DNA of 64,000 bases from Phytoactinopolyspora halophila (GCF_003287285.1 NZ_QMIG01000007.1:62001-126000); one strand, 5' to 3'; counted from the stretch's first letter, positions 1 through 9,647 are shown. Notes: generated from the letters alone by a model not told the origin. Numbers and translations: made by a program.

Positions 1-1037
1 CGTTCCGGGTCGAAAACGTTGATCAGCCCGGCGAGGCCAATCCCGAGCCACCGGGCGACCTCGCCAACGGCGTATCCCGCCTGGGGGTCGCCGCCGCGCG
101 CGGCCGTGACGATCTCGTCGACGGCTCCCGCACCCGAGCGCCGGCCGGGCGCATCGGGCGCGTCGGGCCTGTTGGCGTCGCCGGCGAGCCGGAGCAGGGC
201 GCGTTCGCCCGCCTCCGTTTCCCAGCAGCCACGGCCACCGCAGCCACAGCGCAGTCCATCCGGGTTGACCGGCATGTGCCCGATCTCCCCGGCATAACCC
301 CGGGCGCCGGTCAACCAGCGCCCGTCGGCGATGATCCCGCCACCGATGCCGACCTCACCGGAGAGGTACACGACGTCGGCGGCGCCCTGGGCCGCACCGC
401 GCGTGTGCTCGGCGAGCACACCGAGGTCGGCCTCGTTGGCCACCGAGACGGGAACGTCGTATCCGAGCACCTCCTGGACCACCCGGGAGGCAACGAGCTC
501 ACCGAGCGGTACGGCGGTCCAGCCGAGATTGGGTGCGACGTGCACGAAGCCATCGGCGCGCCGGACGATACCGACGACGGCGACCCCGGCGCCCACGACG
601 GGCCGATCGGGCTGGCATAGCTCGGTGGCCAGGGCGTGGATGGTTCCGAGCATGTCGTCGACGTCCGTGCCTGCTGCGCCGTCGGTCCCCCGATCGACCC
701 GGCGTATGTCCAGCACGTGACCACCCAGGCCGACGACCGCTACGGCAATGGAGTCCACGGCGATCTCCACGGCAAGGGTGACCACCTGATCGGAGCGGAT
801 GCCGACCATGGTGGACGGGCGGCCCCGCGTCCCGCGCAGGTCCAGGTCTCCCTCCACGACCAAGTCCAGCGAATCGAGCTGTTCGACCAGCGCCTTGATG
901 GTGCTGCGATTCAGCTCGGTGCGAGCGGCGAGCTCCGAGCGTGAAAGGGCGCCCTGCAGGTGCAGCTGGCGCAGCACGACGCTGAGGTTGTGCCTCCGCA
1001 CGGCTTCGTGTGTGGAGCCGTGCTCGATCCGGACCAC
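1..1037 (-). CDS. ROK-family transcriptional regulator, 3' end beyond window
   Basis: NagC/XylR-type ROK regulator, expected to bind DNA as a dimer and respond to a sugar or sugar phosphate. The first ~70 residues form a winged helix-turn-helix (the stretch around LNRSTIKALVEQL is the recognition part). The rest is the ROK sugar-kinase fold with a glycine-rich loop (VGIGGGI) and the family's zinc-binding signature CxCGxxGCxE, seen as RCGCGGRGCWE. The GTG start at 1037 follows a GGGAGAGG ribosome site. The gene runs off the left edge, so its C-terminus is not visible. It is divergent from the small gene at 1200. The ligand cannot be inferred from the neighbours. Confidence 0.85.
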   Translation of the reverse strand, partial: MVRIEHGSTHEAVRRHNLSVVLRQLHLQGALSRSELAARTELNRSTIKALVEQLDSLDLVVEGDLDLRGTRGRPSTMVGIRSDQVVTLAVEIAVDSIAVAVVGLGGHVLDIRRVDRGTDGAAGTDVDDMLGTIHALATELCQPDRPVVGAGVAVVGIVRRADGFVHVAPNLGWTAVPLGELVASRVVQEVLGYDVPVSVANEADLGVLAEHTRGAAQGAADVVYLSGEVGIGGGIIADGRWLTGARGYAGEIGHMPVNPDGLRCGCGGRGCWETEAGERALLRLAGDANRPDAPDAPGRRSGAGAVDEIVTAARGGDPQAGYAVGEVARWLGIGLAGLINVFDPE

Positions 1038-1199
1038 GATCGGGCCACCTCTCCCGGGTAACGCATGCGGCCATGACCGTACCGACGACCAAGACCGTGC
1101 ACGTCAACAGGCGTACTCCTCGAATTTGATTACGCTAACAACAAAATCACGAGATGCCTCGTCGTGTCCAGATCCGCCGGGACATGACATGGTGGAAAT
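1038..1199. promoter_or_regulatory. Divergent promoter region, AT-rich core
   Basis: This 162-bp gap separates the divergent ROK gene and the small gene at 1200. Around 1115-1155 the composition becomes clearly AT-rich compared with its surroundings (a TTTGATTACG stretch followed by AACAACAAAATC). That suits a promoter and possible autoregulatory operator for the ROK protein. No clean dyad was found. Confidence 0.4.
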
Positions 1200-1409
1200 G
1201 TGACCGATGCGGATCCATCCACCAGCGAGCGGGCGGTCTGCTCTGCAAAGGGCTGCCGCGAGACGGCCTCGTACGCCGTCGTCTGGAACAATCCCAAGAT
1301 CCACACGCCGGATCGGGAGAAGATCTGGACGGCGTGTGAGGAGCACCGGGAAACTCTCTCCGGGTTTCTCAACGTGCGCGGTTTTCTGCTCCGGGTCGAT
1401 CCCCTGTGA
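1200..1409 (+). CDS. Conserved small Cys-containing protein
   Basis: A 69-residue protein with the pattern CSAKGCRETA at the N-terminus and ACEEHRETLSGFL in the middle. From memory, similar short proteins (CxxxGCxxxA...WxACxEHxxxLxxFL) are widespread in actinobacteria. They are sometimes labelled acetone carboxylase, which the sequence does not justify. The Cys/His pattern C-x4-C...C-x2-H suggests a small metal-binding fold (inference). It starts with GTG after GGTGGAA. The neighbours give no functional clue. Confidence 0.7.
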   Translation: MTDADPSTSERAVCSAKGCRETASYAVVWNNPKIHTPDREKIWTACEEHRETLSGFLNVRGFLLRVDPL

Positions 1410-1460
1410 TGCCGGACGGGCCGGCGACCGCCACCGACGACGAGGTCTTGTAGCAGGCTG

Positions 1461-1829
1461 ATGACTATGGCGACATTCGAGGTATCGGACGCGAAGGCCG
1501 AGCTCGCCCAGCTGCGGCCGGTGATCGACGAGCTCATCCAGCTACGCGCGGATGCCGCCGAACTCGCGGCCTCCCTCGAATCTGAGGGAGGGACGACACA
1601 GCTGGGCGGACTGCCCGAATTCAAGGCGACCCAGGCGCGCCTGGACGAGCTCGTCACCTCGGTGCAGGAATCCGGCGCGGAACTCAAGGGTCTCGCACCG
1701 CTGCTCCTGGACTTTCCCGCCGAGTTCGACGGCGTACCCGTCCACCTGTGCTGGCTGGAAGGTGATCCGGACATCGCCTGGTATCACCGGCGAGACCTCG
1801 GCTTCGCCGGCCGCCGGCCCCTGCCGTAG
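1461..1829 (+). CDS. DUF2203 family protein
   Basis: A 122-residue protein with the DUF2203 layout: an N-terminal helical half (FEVSDAKAELAQLRPVIDEL) followed by a C-terminal module ending LCWLEGDPDIAWYH...GFAGRRPL, which is the family signature. Function is unknown; the first half should form an antiparallel helical hairpin. Two start codons are possible, ATG at 1461 and ATG at 1467, neither with a strong ribosome site. It lies 51 bp after the small gene at 1200 on the same strand and may be cotranscribed with it. Confidence 0.8.
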   Translation: MTMATFEVSDAKAELAQLRPVIDELIQLRADAAELAASLESEGGTTQLGGLPEFKATQARLDELVTSVQESGAELKGLAPLLLDFPAEFDGVPVHLCWLEGDPDIAWYHRRDLGFAGRRPLP

Positions 1830-1931
1830 TCCGACGATTCCCGACGAGCGCCGGCGATCACCCGGCTGGGCACCACATCCCAGCAGGGCGCGACATTCAC
1901 GACGCGCGACGTTCACGACGCGCGAAGGGAA

Positions 1932-1973
1932 GAACCGACATCATCGAGACCATGGGCTCGACAATGTCGGTTC
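1932..1973. repeat. 42-bp palindromic element, copy 1
   Basis: Ten-base perfect arms GAACCGACAT and ATGTCGGTTC flank a 22-base centre that is itself partly self-complementary (TCGAG/CTCGA). A second copy with identical arms, identical total length and a similar centre lies at 18829-18870. This copy sits between the convergent DUF2203 and NCS2 permease genes, where it could act as a bidirectional terminator. Two copies of identical size and arms argue for a dispersed element rather than a chance hairpin. Confidence 0.75.
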
Positions 1974-2057
1974 CTATGCCAGCAACACGATGCGAGCCCG
2001 CGCCACCCCGCGCCACCCGGGCGTCGATTGCCCGAGGAGCCCTGCTCTGGTTGCCGG

Positions 2058-3425
2058 CTAGACGAGCCAGATGAAGTAGGCCAGCACCACGAAGAACAGG
2101 ACGTAGGCCATCGGGTGGACCTCCCGCCCCCGGCCACGGACGAGCATCAGCAGCGGGAAGAACAGCAGTCCGAGGGCGATGCCGTTCGCGATGGAAAAGG
2201 TCAGCGGCATCGCGATCATCGTCACGAAGGCCGGGAAGGCGTGCTCGAGCTTTCCCCACTCGATCTCACCCAGCCCGCGCGCCATGAACACGCCGACGGT
2301 GATCAGCGCGGGCGCCGTGACCTCCGACGTCACCACCGCGAGCAGCGGGGAGAAGAACAAGGCCAGCAGGAACAACACCGACGTCGTCACCGAGGTCATG
2401 CCGGTGCGGCCGCCCACGGCGACACCGGCCGACGACTCGATGTAGGAGGTGGTGGTCGACGTCCCGAGCACCGCGCCACCCATGCTCGCGATCGAATCGG
2501 ACGCCAGCGCCCGGTTGGCCCGCGGCAACACGCCATCACGCAGGAACCCGGCTTGGTTCGCAATGGCGATCAAGGTGCCGGAGGTGTCGAAGAAGTCGAC
2601 GAACAGCATCGTGAGCACCACCACGATCATTTCGGTGGTGAACACCTCCGGGAGGTTCGTGATCGCCTCGCCGAACGTGGGCGCCAGGCTCGGCACCCCC
2701 GACACCGCGGCTGCCGGTGGCTCGATCACGCCGGTGACGATGCCGAGGGCCGCGGTGACCACGATCCCGTAGAAGATCCCGCCGCGCAGCCCGCGGACCA
2801 GAAACAACACGGTGACGGCGACACCGAAGATGGCCAGCAGGGTCTCCGGGCGCTCCAGATTTCCCAGGGCCACCGTGGTCTCGTCGTCGGCCACGATGAT
2901 CTGCGCGTTCTGCAACCCGATGAACGCAATGAACAGGCCGATACCGGCTCCGGTGGCCAGCTTGAGGGTCATCGGAATGGCGTTGATGATCGCCTCGCGA
3001 ACGCCGGTGACGGCCAGGATGAAGAACAGCACGCCCGAGACGAGGGTTCCAGCAAGGGCAGTTTGCCACTCGATGCCCATACTGAGCACCACGGTGAAGG
3101 CGAAGAACGCGTTGAGACCCAGGCCCGGCGCCAGGGCGATCGGATAGCGCGCCCACAGGCCCATCACGAGTGTTCCCAGTGCGGCGGCCAGCGCCGTAGC
3201 CACGAAGATGGCGTCAGCATCCATCCCCGTCTCACCCAGCACCTGCGGGTTGACGAACAAGATGTAGGCCATCGCCAGGAACGTGGTACCGCCGGCGATC
3301 ACCTCACGACCCGGCGTGGTGCCGTTGGCGGAGAGCTGGAAAGCCCGATCCAGAAGGTGGTGGGCGCGGCCACGGCCGGTCGCGCCCGACTGGCCGTCAC
3401 CTGATCGCTCGGTGCTCGTGCTCAT
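2058..3425 (-). CDS. NCS2 family purine permease
   Basis: A 455-residue polytopic protein of the AzgA/PbuG (guanine/hypoxanthine, COG2252-type) branch of the NCS2 nucleobase:cation symporters. Family features are the N-terminal EVIAGGTTFLAMAYILFVNP, the LAPGLGLNAFFAF segment and the VDFFDTSGTL motif of TM8, then STTTSYIESSAG, with about 12 to 14 hydrophobic segments in total. The ATG at 3425 follows GGAGGGACC. It lies downstream of doxX, separated by a hairpin, so it probably has its own promoter. Exact substrate is not determined; adenine or guanine/hypoxanthine is the usual range. Confidence 0.9.
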   Translation of the reverse strand: MSTSTERSGDGQSGATGRGRAHHLLDRAFQLSANGTTPGREVIAGGTTFLAMAYILFVNPQVLGETGMDADAIFVATALAAALGTLVMGLWARYPIALAPGLGLNAFFAFTVVLSMGIEWQTALAGTLVSGVLFFILAVTGVREAIINAIPMTLKLATGAGIGLFIAFIGLQNAQIIVADDETTVALGNLERPETLLAIFGVAVTVLFLVRGLRGGIFYGIVVTAALGIVTGVIEPPAAAVSGVPSLAPTFGEAITNLPEVFTTEMIVVVLTMLFVDFFDTSGTLIAIANQAGFLRDGVLPRANRALASDSIASMGGAVLGTSTTTSYIESSAGVAVGGRTGMTSVTTSVLFLLALFFSPLLAVVTSEVTAPALITVGVFMARGLGEIEWGKLEHAFPAFVTMIAMPLTFSIANGIALGLLFFPLLMLVRGRGREVHPMAYVLFFVVLAYFIWLV

Positions 3426-3467
3426 GGTCCCTCCTCCGGTGTCGACGACGCTGGCCACACAAAGAAT

Positions 3468-3498
3468 CCCCGGTGCGTCGCCATTCGACACACCGGGG
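3468..3498 (-). terminator. Hairpin between doxX and the NCS2 permease
   Basis: Eight-base arms CCCCGGTG and CACCGGGG separated by 15 bases, just downstream of the doxX stop on the minus strand. No U-tract follows, as is common in actinomycetes. Probable doxX terminator. Confidence 0.5.
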
Positions 3499-3546
3499 AC
3501 CTGGAAGATACCAGAGACGAGGGGCGCCAGGGAGCTCGTACTGGCG

Positions 3547-4131
3547 TCAGACGAGCCAGGGGTTCGTCCGCACGAGCGGCAGCCGCTGCCACATCCGGCC
3601 GAGACCCAGCACCCGTCCAGCGCCGGTGATCGCCAAAACCGCGAGCACCACGATCTCCAGCAGGTGGCTGTCCATGAACGGATTGTTGTCCAGCGGCAAC
3701 GCGGCCAGGTACATGAAGAGCAGCAACAGGCCACCAGTCACGGCCGCGACCCGCATGCCGATACCCAGCAGAAGTGCGACGCCGATACCGAGCAGGCCGA
3801 TCATGAACAGCCAATCCGCCCACGCGTGACCGGCCATGCTGGTGAAGACACCCTCGAACGGTCCCTCGACGTTGCTGAGGTATCCCGTGGTCGGGCTTCC
3901 ACCGTTGACCCAGGCCGCCTCGCTGGGCGTCGCGAACCCCAGGCCGAACATCTTGTCCAGGAAGGCCCAGAGAAAGGTCCAGCCCATCCCGAGCCGCAGG
4001 AACGCCAAGAGATACCCGAGGACGCCCCAGCGCTCGGCCAGTTGATCGCCCTGCCGATCGGTGTGGTCCATCTCGGCCGTGGTTCGAGCTGCGCCCGCCT
4101 GCCCGGCCATAGGGGCGTTGGACATGGTCAT
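3547..4131 (-). CDS. DoxX family membrane protein
   Basis: A 194-residue protein with four predicted membrane segments. The first is preceded by LAFLRLGMGWTFLWAFLDK, the DoxX/TQO-small-subunit hallmark, and later segments are LFMIGLLGIGVALLLGIG and VTGGLLLLFMYLAALPL. DoxX proteins are linked to membrane redox processes: the DoxD/DoxA thiosulfate:quinone oxidoreductase in archaea and oxidative-stress complexes in mycobacteria. The ATG at 4131 follows GAGAGAGGTGG. It is divergent from the DevR-like gene and shares with it a region containing GGGAC half-sites, so it is probably part of the same redox regulon. The specific reaction is not known. Confidence 0.8.
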   Translation of the reverse strand: MTMSNAPMAGQAGAARTTAEMDHTDRQGDQLAERWGVLGYLLAFLRLGMGWTFLWAFLDKMFGLGFATPSEAAWVNGGSPTTGYLSNVEGPFEGVFTSMAGHAWADWLFMIGLLGIGVALLLGIGMRVAAVTGGLLLLFMYLAALPLDNNPFMDSHLLEIVVLAVLAITGAGRVLGLGRMWQRLPLVRTNPWLV

Positions 4132-4234
4132 CGTCCACCTCTCTCCTCGAAGTGATAGCCGCGTTTTCCGGCCGCTACGTTCACGAAACCCCAGTCGAGC
4201 CGCCGTGCGCCGCGGCCGATAGTCGCCTCGTCGC

Positions 4235-4271
4235 GGGACTTTGGACCGCTCATGTCGGGGACCTATGCCAG
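4235..4271. promoter_or_regulatory. Two candidate DevR/DosR boxes between doxX and devR
   Basis: GGGACTTTGGACCG at 4235-4248 and GGGACCTATGCCAG at 4258-4271 each have the conserved GGGAC half and a degraded GTCCC half. They are 23 bp apart start to start, about two helical turns, as is common for paired DosR sites. They lie in the divergent region between doxX (start 4131) and the response regulator (4411), consistent with autoregulation. The consensus used is the published mycobacterial GGGACTWWAGTCCC. Confidence 0.45.
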
Positions 4272-4410
4272 CGGCGTCAGGCACCCGGAACTCGGTCCGT
4301 GATGCGGCGCCCGCGCACGATCTCCGCTCCCCCTCGGCGCTCACCGTCCCGGCTCAGGGAGGACCAAGGGCCCTGGGCAGCCCTCTCGCGAGCCGCATAC
4401 CGTCATAGAT

Positions 4411-5097
4411 GTGAACGCTTCTACCACGGAATCTCCACAGAACCAGATGATCACGGTATTCCTCCTGGACGATCACGAAGTGGTGCGCCGCGGCGTCGCC
4501 GCCGTCCTCGAAAACGAGCCGGACATCGAGGTGATTGGCGAGGCGAGCACGGCGGAGCAGGCGGTCGGCCGGATCCCGGCGTTGCGGCCCGACGTCGCGA
4601 TCCTCGACGTGCGCCTGCCCGACGGGGACGGCGTCACCGTCTGCCGCGAGGTCCGTTCCCGCCTGCCGGAGCTGGCGTGCCTCATGCTCACCTCGTTCTC
4701 CGACGATGACGCCCTGTTCGACGCCGTGATGGCCGGAGCTTCCGGGTACGTCCTCAAGCAGATCCACGGCACCGACCTCGTCGGCGCCGTGCGCGCGCTG
4801 GCCGGGGGCAAGTCCCTGCTCGACCCGGAGAGCACCTCGCGGATGCTGGAGCGGCTACGCGAGAAGGCCAACCGCGCCGATCCACTCGCCGCTCTCTCCG
4901 AGCAGGAACGGCGCATTCTCGAACTGATCGGTGAAGGTCTCACCAACCGCCAGATCGGCGAGCGGATGTACCTCGCGGAGAAAACCGTCAAGAACTACGT
5001 GTCCAACCTGCTCGCCAAGCTGGACATGAACCGCCGCACGCAGGCCGCCGCCCTGGCCGCACAGCTCAAGGCGGAATCGCACCGCTCTGATGATTGA
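4411..5097 (+). CDS. devR: DevR/DosR-like NarL-family response regulator
   Basis: A 228-residue response regulator. The receiver domain (FLLDDHEVVRRGV at the N-terminus) carries phosphoacceptor Asp66 in ILDVRLPDGDG, then LTSF and YVLKQ. It is followed by a LuxR-type HTH with LTNRQIGERMYLAEKTVKNY. The HTH and the following LLAKLDMNRRTQAAALAAQLK closely resemble mycobacterial DevR, which senses hypoxia/NO through DevS and binds GGGAC-N4-GTCCC boxes; boxes of this type recur in the window. The GTG at 4411 has no clear ribosome site. An internal ATG at 4447, giving MITVFLLDDHE, would match the family N-terminus better. The partner kinase lies convergently downstream. Confidence 0.88.
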   Translation: MNASTTESPQNQMITVFLLDDHEVVRRGVAAVLENEPDIEVIGEASTAEQAVGRIPALRPDVAILDVRLPDGDGVTVCREVRSRLPELACLMLTSFSDDDALFDAVMAGASGYVLKQIHGTDLVGAVRALAGGKSLLDPESTSRMLERLREKANRADPLAALSEQERRILELIGEGLTNRQIGERMYLAEKTVKNYVSNLLAKLDMNRRTQAAALAAQLKAESHRSDD

Positions 5098-5127
5098 ACC
5101 GTGAGCTGGGAAGGCCCGACGGAATCC

Positions 5128-6981
<1,854 letters not shown>

Positions 6982-7007
6982 TCACATGGTCAAGGTAGAG
7001 CGTGGCC

Positions 7008-7952
7008 TCACGCGTCGTCGTCGACGCCCTTGCCGTTGTCGTGCTCGCCACCATGGGCGTGAACCACGGTGACCGGGCACGGCATGTCCCGGAGCACGGC
7101 CCGTGCGACGGAGCCCAAGAAGGCTCCGGTCAGCAAGCCGTGACCCCGGCCGCCGATGACCACCCGATCCGCTCCCGCGGCGTAGTGCCCGAGCGCCTGC
7201 GCCGGAGAACGCTCGTCAACGACCGCTTCCACCTGCACACCGGGATACATGCCGCGAAAAGCGTCGAGGATCTCCGCCTGCTGTGTGGCGGCCTTCTCGA
7301 CGAGCTGACCCCATCGCTCTCCCAGGTGCCGCCCCTCCGAGTACCCCTCCGGGGCATCGATGCCCGTCACGGCGACGAGACGGGCACCCAGGCTGCCCGC
7401 CATGGCAAACGCGTGGGCCACGGCCGCCTTCGACCGGGCCGAACCGTCGGCACCGAGGACGACGAACGGCGGGTCCTGCGGCGGCACCCCCTCCATCGGG
7501 ACCACGGTCACCGGGACAGCGCCGTCTTTCGCCGCAGCCGGGACCGACGTCGACAGGTGCACGAGCTCGGCTACCCGACCCGTGTGCTGGCGTCCGAGCA
7601 CCAGCATCCCGGCGTTCCCGGCTATGTGCCGCAACACGCGCCGGGGCGCTCCCTGCTGAGCACGTGTCGTGATCGTCAACCCGCTGTACCGGGGAGTCAC
7701 CAACCTCTCGCGTACCGTCTCGAACACCATCTCGGCGCGCCGGCGACCGATCGGTGCGGTCGGAGGTTCGTGCAAGGCGTTAGCCGGGTAGGCGTACACG
7801 AGCTGGAGCGGGCTACCCTGACGGATCGCTTCGTCGGCCGCCCACTCCGTTGCCACGAGCGACGACGGCGATCCGTCGACGCCCACGACAATAGGGGGCC
7901 GCTGCGGCCGAGGCTCGGCCGGCTGCTTCCTGTCCTGCGGTGTGATCGTCAT
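7008..7952 (-). CDS. Tandem universal stress protein (two UspA domains)
   Basis: A 314-residue protein with two Usp folds. The first begins IVVGVDGSPSSLVATEWA, the second VVLGADGSARSKAAVAHA. The second ends with the ATP-binding signature GGRGHGLLTGAFLGSVA, while the first has a poorer version, so nucleotide binding may be limited to the second. Tandem Usps of this type are classic DosR-regulon members in mycobacteria and streptomycetes. The ATG at 7952 has a weak CTGGAAAC upstream. It is divergent from the small unknown gene at 8149, and the shared region contains GGGAC-type boxes and a 23-bp dyad. Confidence 0.9.
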   Translation of the reverse strand: MTITPQDRKQPAEPRPQRPPIVVGVDGSPSSLVATEWAADEAIRQGSPLQLVYAYPANALHEPPTAPIGRRRAEMVFETVRERLVTPRYSGLTITTRAQQGAPRRVLRHIAGNAGMLVLGRQHTGRVAELVHLSTSVPAAAKDGAVPVTVVPMEGVPPQDPPFVVLGADGSARSKAAVAHAFAMAGSLGARLVAVTGIDAPEGYSEGRHLGERWGQLVEKAATQQAEILDAFRGMYPGVQVEAVVDERSPAQALGHYAAGADRVVIGGRGHGLLTGAFLGSVARAVLRDMPCPVTVVHAHGGEHDNGKGVDDDA

Positions 7953-7988
7953 GTTTCCAGCGCACCAGGGTTCGGGGGTTCGCTGTAG

Positions 7989-8023
7989 AGGACGTGGACC
8001 TCTCCGGCACGGGCGAAGGTCCC
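7989..8023. promoter_or_regulatory. Paired candidate DevR boxes upstream of usp and the small gene
   Basis: CGGGCGAAGGTCCC at 8010-8023 keeps a perfect GTCCC half and shares the GAAG spacer with the perfect box upstream of phosphoketolase. AGGACGTGGACCTC at 7989-8002 is a weaker dyad 21 bp away. The pair lies 37-71 bp upstream of the usp start (7952) and 126-160 bp upstream of the gene at 8149. Assigned by resemblance to the DosR box only. Confidence 0.45.
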
Positions 8024-8071
8024 ATCACGTCACGGATCCGCAGCTGGCTCATCAGGATCGTAGGATCGGCG

Positions 8072-8094
8072 GCCGTCATGTGAGACATGACGGC
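8072..8094. promoter_or_regulatory. 23-bp perfect dyad upstream of the small unknown gene
   Basis: Ten-base arms GCCGTCATGT and ACATGACGGC separated by GAG, a typical size for a dimeric repressor or activator operator. It lies 55 bp upstream of the ATG at 8149 and 120 bp upstream of usp. No GGGAC pattern is present, so a regulator other than DevR is implied if it is functional. Confidence 0.4.
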
Positions 8095-8148
8095 GGAAGG
8101 GTAATAGCCACGGCAACGAAAATCCGACGCCCTGGGAAGGAGCACGCC

Positions 8149-8379
8149 ATGTCGTTGAGCATTCGACACGAGACCATGTGCACGTCCTACGGGCGGACCG
8201 TCGAGGTCGGCCGCCTTCGCCTTCCCGGCGTCAACGAGCCGGTCCAACGCATCGTCCTGGACGTTCCCCGCAGCAATCCCGAATACGACCGGCTGTGGCT
8301 GAGCCTCAGCCCCCAGGAAGCGCGTGATCTGGCCGACCGGCTAGAACGGTACGCGGCCGAGGCCGAGACCGGCCGCTGA
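8149..8379 (+). CDS. Small conserved protein of unknown function, paralogue A
   Basis: A 76-residue protein with ATG at 8149 behind GGAAGG. It has a close paralogue at 18503-18736. Both share ETM-x-TSYGR-x-VEVGRL near the N-terminus, a LD-[VI]-PR-x2-PEYD segment and LSPxEARDLADxLxRYAAxAE at the C-terminus. The predicted layout is short beta strands followed by an amphipathic helix. No known domain was recognised. It lies between usp and trx inside the stress island and shares a promoter region with usp, so coexpression under redox stress is a reasonable inference; the biochemical role is unknown. Confidence 0.75.
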   Translation: MSLSIRHETMCTSYGRTVEVGRLRLPGVNEPVQRIVLDVPRSNPEYDRLWLSLSPQEARDLADRLERYAAEAETGR

Positions 8380-8490
8380 CGAATCATTCCTCGCACGCCA
8401 TCTGGTGAGCTCGCCGCTCCTCGTGCCGGAGCACGGGCGATGGTGAGTCAAGGGCTCCGGATCAGGGCGGGCTCGGGCGCCGGCACGCTC

Positions 8491-8898
8491 TCACCCAGTC
8501 TGCTCGGTCTGCTCGGTCTGCTCGGTCTGCTGCGCCTGCTCGGGCTGCTCGGCGATCTGCCGCCTGACCTCGTCCATATCGACGTCGCGCACCTTGGCGA
8601 TGAGTTCTTCGAGCGCCTGCTCGGGTAGCGCACCCGGCTGCGCGTACAAGACGACGCCGTCCCGAACGGCCATGAGCGTCGGGATCGACGTGATACCGAA
8701 GGTGCTGGCCAGCTCCTGCTGCTCTTCCGTGTCGACCTTGCCGAACACGATGTCCTGGTGCCGCTCCGATGCCTTCTCGAAGATCGGCGCAAACGTCCGG
8801 CACGGCCCGCACCAGGCTGCCCAGAAGTCGACGAGGACGATGCCGTCGGCGTTGGCGGTCTGGTCGAAGTTCTCCGTGGTCAGTTCGATCGTTGCCAT
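8491..8898 (-). CDS. trxA: Thioredoxin with repetitive C-terminal tail
   Basis: A 135-residue protein. The thioredoxin domain (1-105) has the WCGPC active site (Cys30, Cys33) and the cis-proline in TSIPT, so it should reduce protein disulfides. After the fold there is a Gln/Glu/Thr-rich tail of about 20 residues built from repeated TEQ units, not part of a normal thioredoxin and encoded by a 9-bp tandem DNA repeat. The ATG at 8898 follows AAAGGACATGG. It is convergent with the small unknown gene and belongs to the redox/stress island. Confidence 0.93.
   Translation of the reverse strand: MATIELTTENFDQTANADGIVLVDFWAAWCGPCRTFAPIFEKASERHQDIVFGKVDTEEQQELASTFGITSIPTLMAVRDGVVLYAQPGALPEQALEELIAKVRDVDMDEVRRQIAEQPEQAQQTEQTEQTEQTG
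8500..8544. repeat. 9-bp tandem repeat in the thioredoxin 3' end
   Basis: Three perfect CTGCTCGGT units at 8500-8526 followed by two imperfect ones up to about 8544. On the minus strand they encode the TEQ-rich tail. Because the unit is a multiple of three, slippage would change tail length without frameshift. Confidence 0.8.
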
Positions 8899-9072
8899 CG
8901 ATCCATGTCCTTTCCGTTCGATACGCCCAGGGGTGTCCAACAGAAAGCCGGGTCGTTCTCATTCCGGCTCGTTCCGCGGGTTGCATCTCGTACCCGGGTA
9001 CAGCCTTACCGTCGTCGTGGATCGCCAGAGCCGACGACGATCCAGAAATCCCCGACGGCGGAAGGAAACATC

Positions 9073-9504
9073 ATGACAGCTGAACCGGTCGTTTGCACCG
9101 AGGACCCGGCCCGGGCTGCGGCTCGTGAGGAGGACTTCCGCGTCCTGCTCGGCAAGGCACGGCGCACCGAGCGGCTCACACCACAGCACCTGCGCATGGC
9201 CCTGGCCACCGACGAAGGTCTGGATATCAGCGTGCTGGCGCACGAAATGCAGTGCTGCGCGTGGTTCGACTTTCGCCTGACACCCGCGACGGACGGCACC
9301 GTCCTCCTCGACATCCAGGTGCCCGCGAATGCGGGGCCAGTGCGCGGTCCCGCCCCGGAGCAGCAGGGCATCGGCAGCCCGGAAGACATTCTCGATACGT
9401 TCGCCCAGATAGCCACCGGCACCTCCAGGTCCGCTGAGCCCGCTGGGGAGGAAAGCGAGCATCATCAACAGAGCCAGGCCGCGAGCCAGTGCGGATGCTG
9501 CTGA
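9073..9504 (+). CDS. CC-motif protein of unknown function
   Basis: A 143-residue protein. The central ~90 residues match a pattern I recall from small actinobacterial proteins near MerR-type or metal-stress genes: a helical start, then a QCC-[APx]-[FW]-F-x-F-x-L core. Here this is Cys61-Cys62 in [11 protein letters not shown], followed by a beta strand [11 protein letters not shown]. The tail is polar, His/Gln-rich and ends in three cysteines (Cys140, Cys142, Cys143), so metal or redox-sensitive thiol chemistry is plausible but unproven. The ATG at 9073 follows GGAAGGAAAC. It sits between trx (divergent) and phosphoketolase (same strand). Confidence 0.65.
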   Translation: MTAEPVVCTEDPARAAAREEDFRVLLGKARRTERLTPQHLRMALATDEGLDISVLAHEMQCCAWFDFRLTPATDGTVLLDIQVPANAGPVRGPAPEQQGIGSPEDILDTFAQIATGTSRSAEPAGEESEHHQQSQAASQCGCC

Positions 9505-9556
9505 GGACGCCCGTCGGTCAGGCTGTCGACGTCGATGTCTCCTCGCTGCCACTCAT

Positions 9557-9570
9557 GGGACGAAGGTCCC
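9557..9570. promoter_or_regulatory. Perfect GGGAC-N4-GTCCC dyad upstream of phosphoketolase
   Basis: GGGACGAAGGTCCC has both half-sites intact with the 4-bp spacer of the mycobacterial DosR box. It lies 78 bp upstream of the phosphoketolase ATG at 9648, a good distance for an activator. This is the best-conserved box in the window. Confidence 0.6.
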
Positions 9571-9647
9571 TGGGTAATGGCTACCCGAGCAGGCAGGATG
9601 GGCGCAGCAGGATGACACCGAAGGCACCTACCGGAGGGCATGGATTC

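Noticed and set aside
2028-3404. 458-codon plus-strand reading frame opposite the NCS2 permease
   Set aside because: His/Gln/Asp/Arg-rich composition typical of the antisense of membrane genes; the permease on the other strand has clear family motifs.
3426-3546. Possible purine riboswitch upstream of the NCS2 permease
   Set aside because: Only 121 bp, containing the doxX hairpin; none of the conserved purine-aptamer joining sequences could be found.
8990-9001. Palindrome GTACCCGGGTAC between trx and the CC-motif gene
   Set aside because: Only 12 bp and made of common GC-rich restriction-like sequence; not repeated in the window, so no evidence for function.
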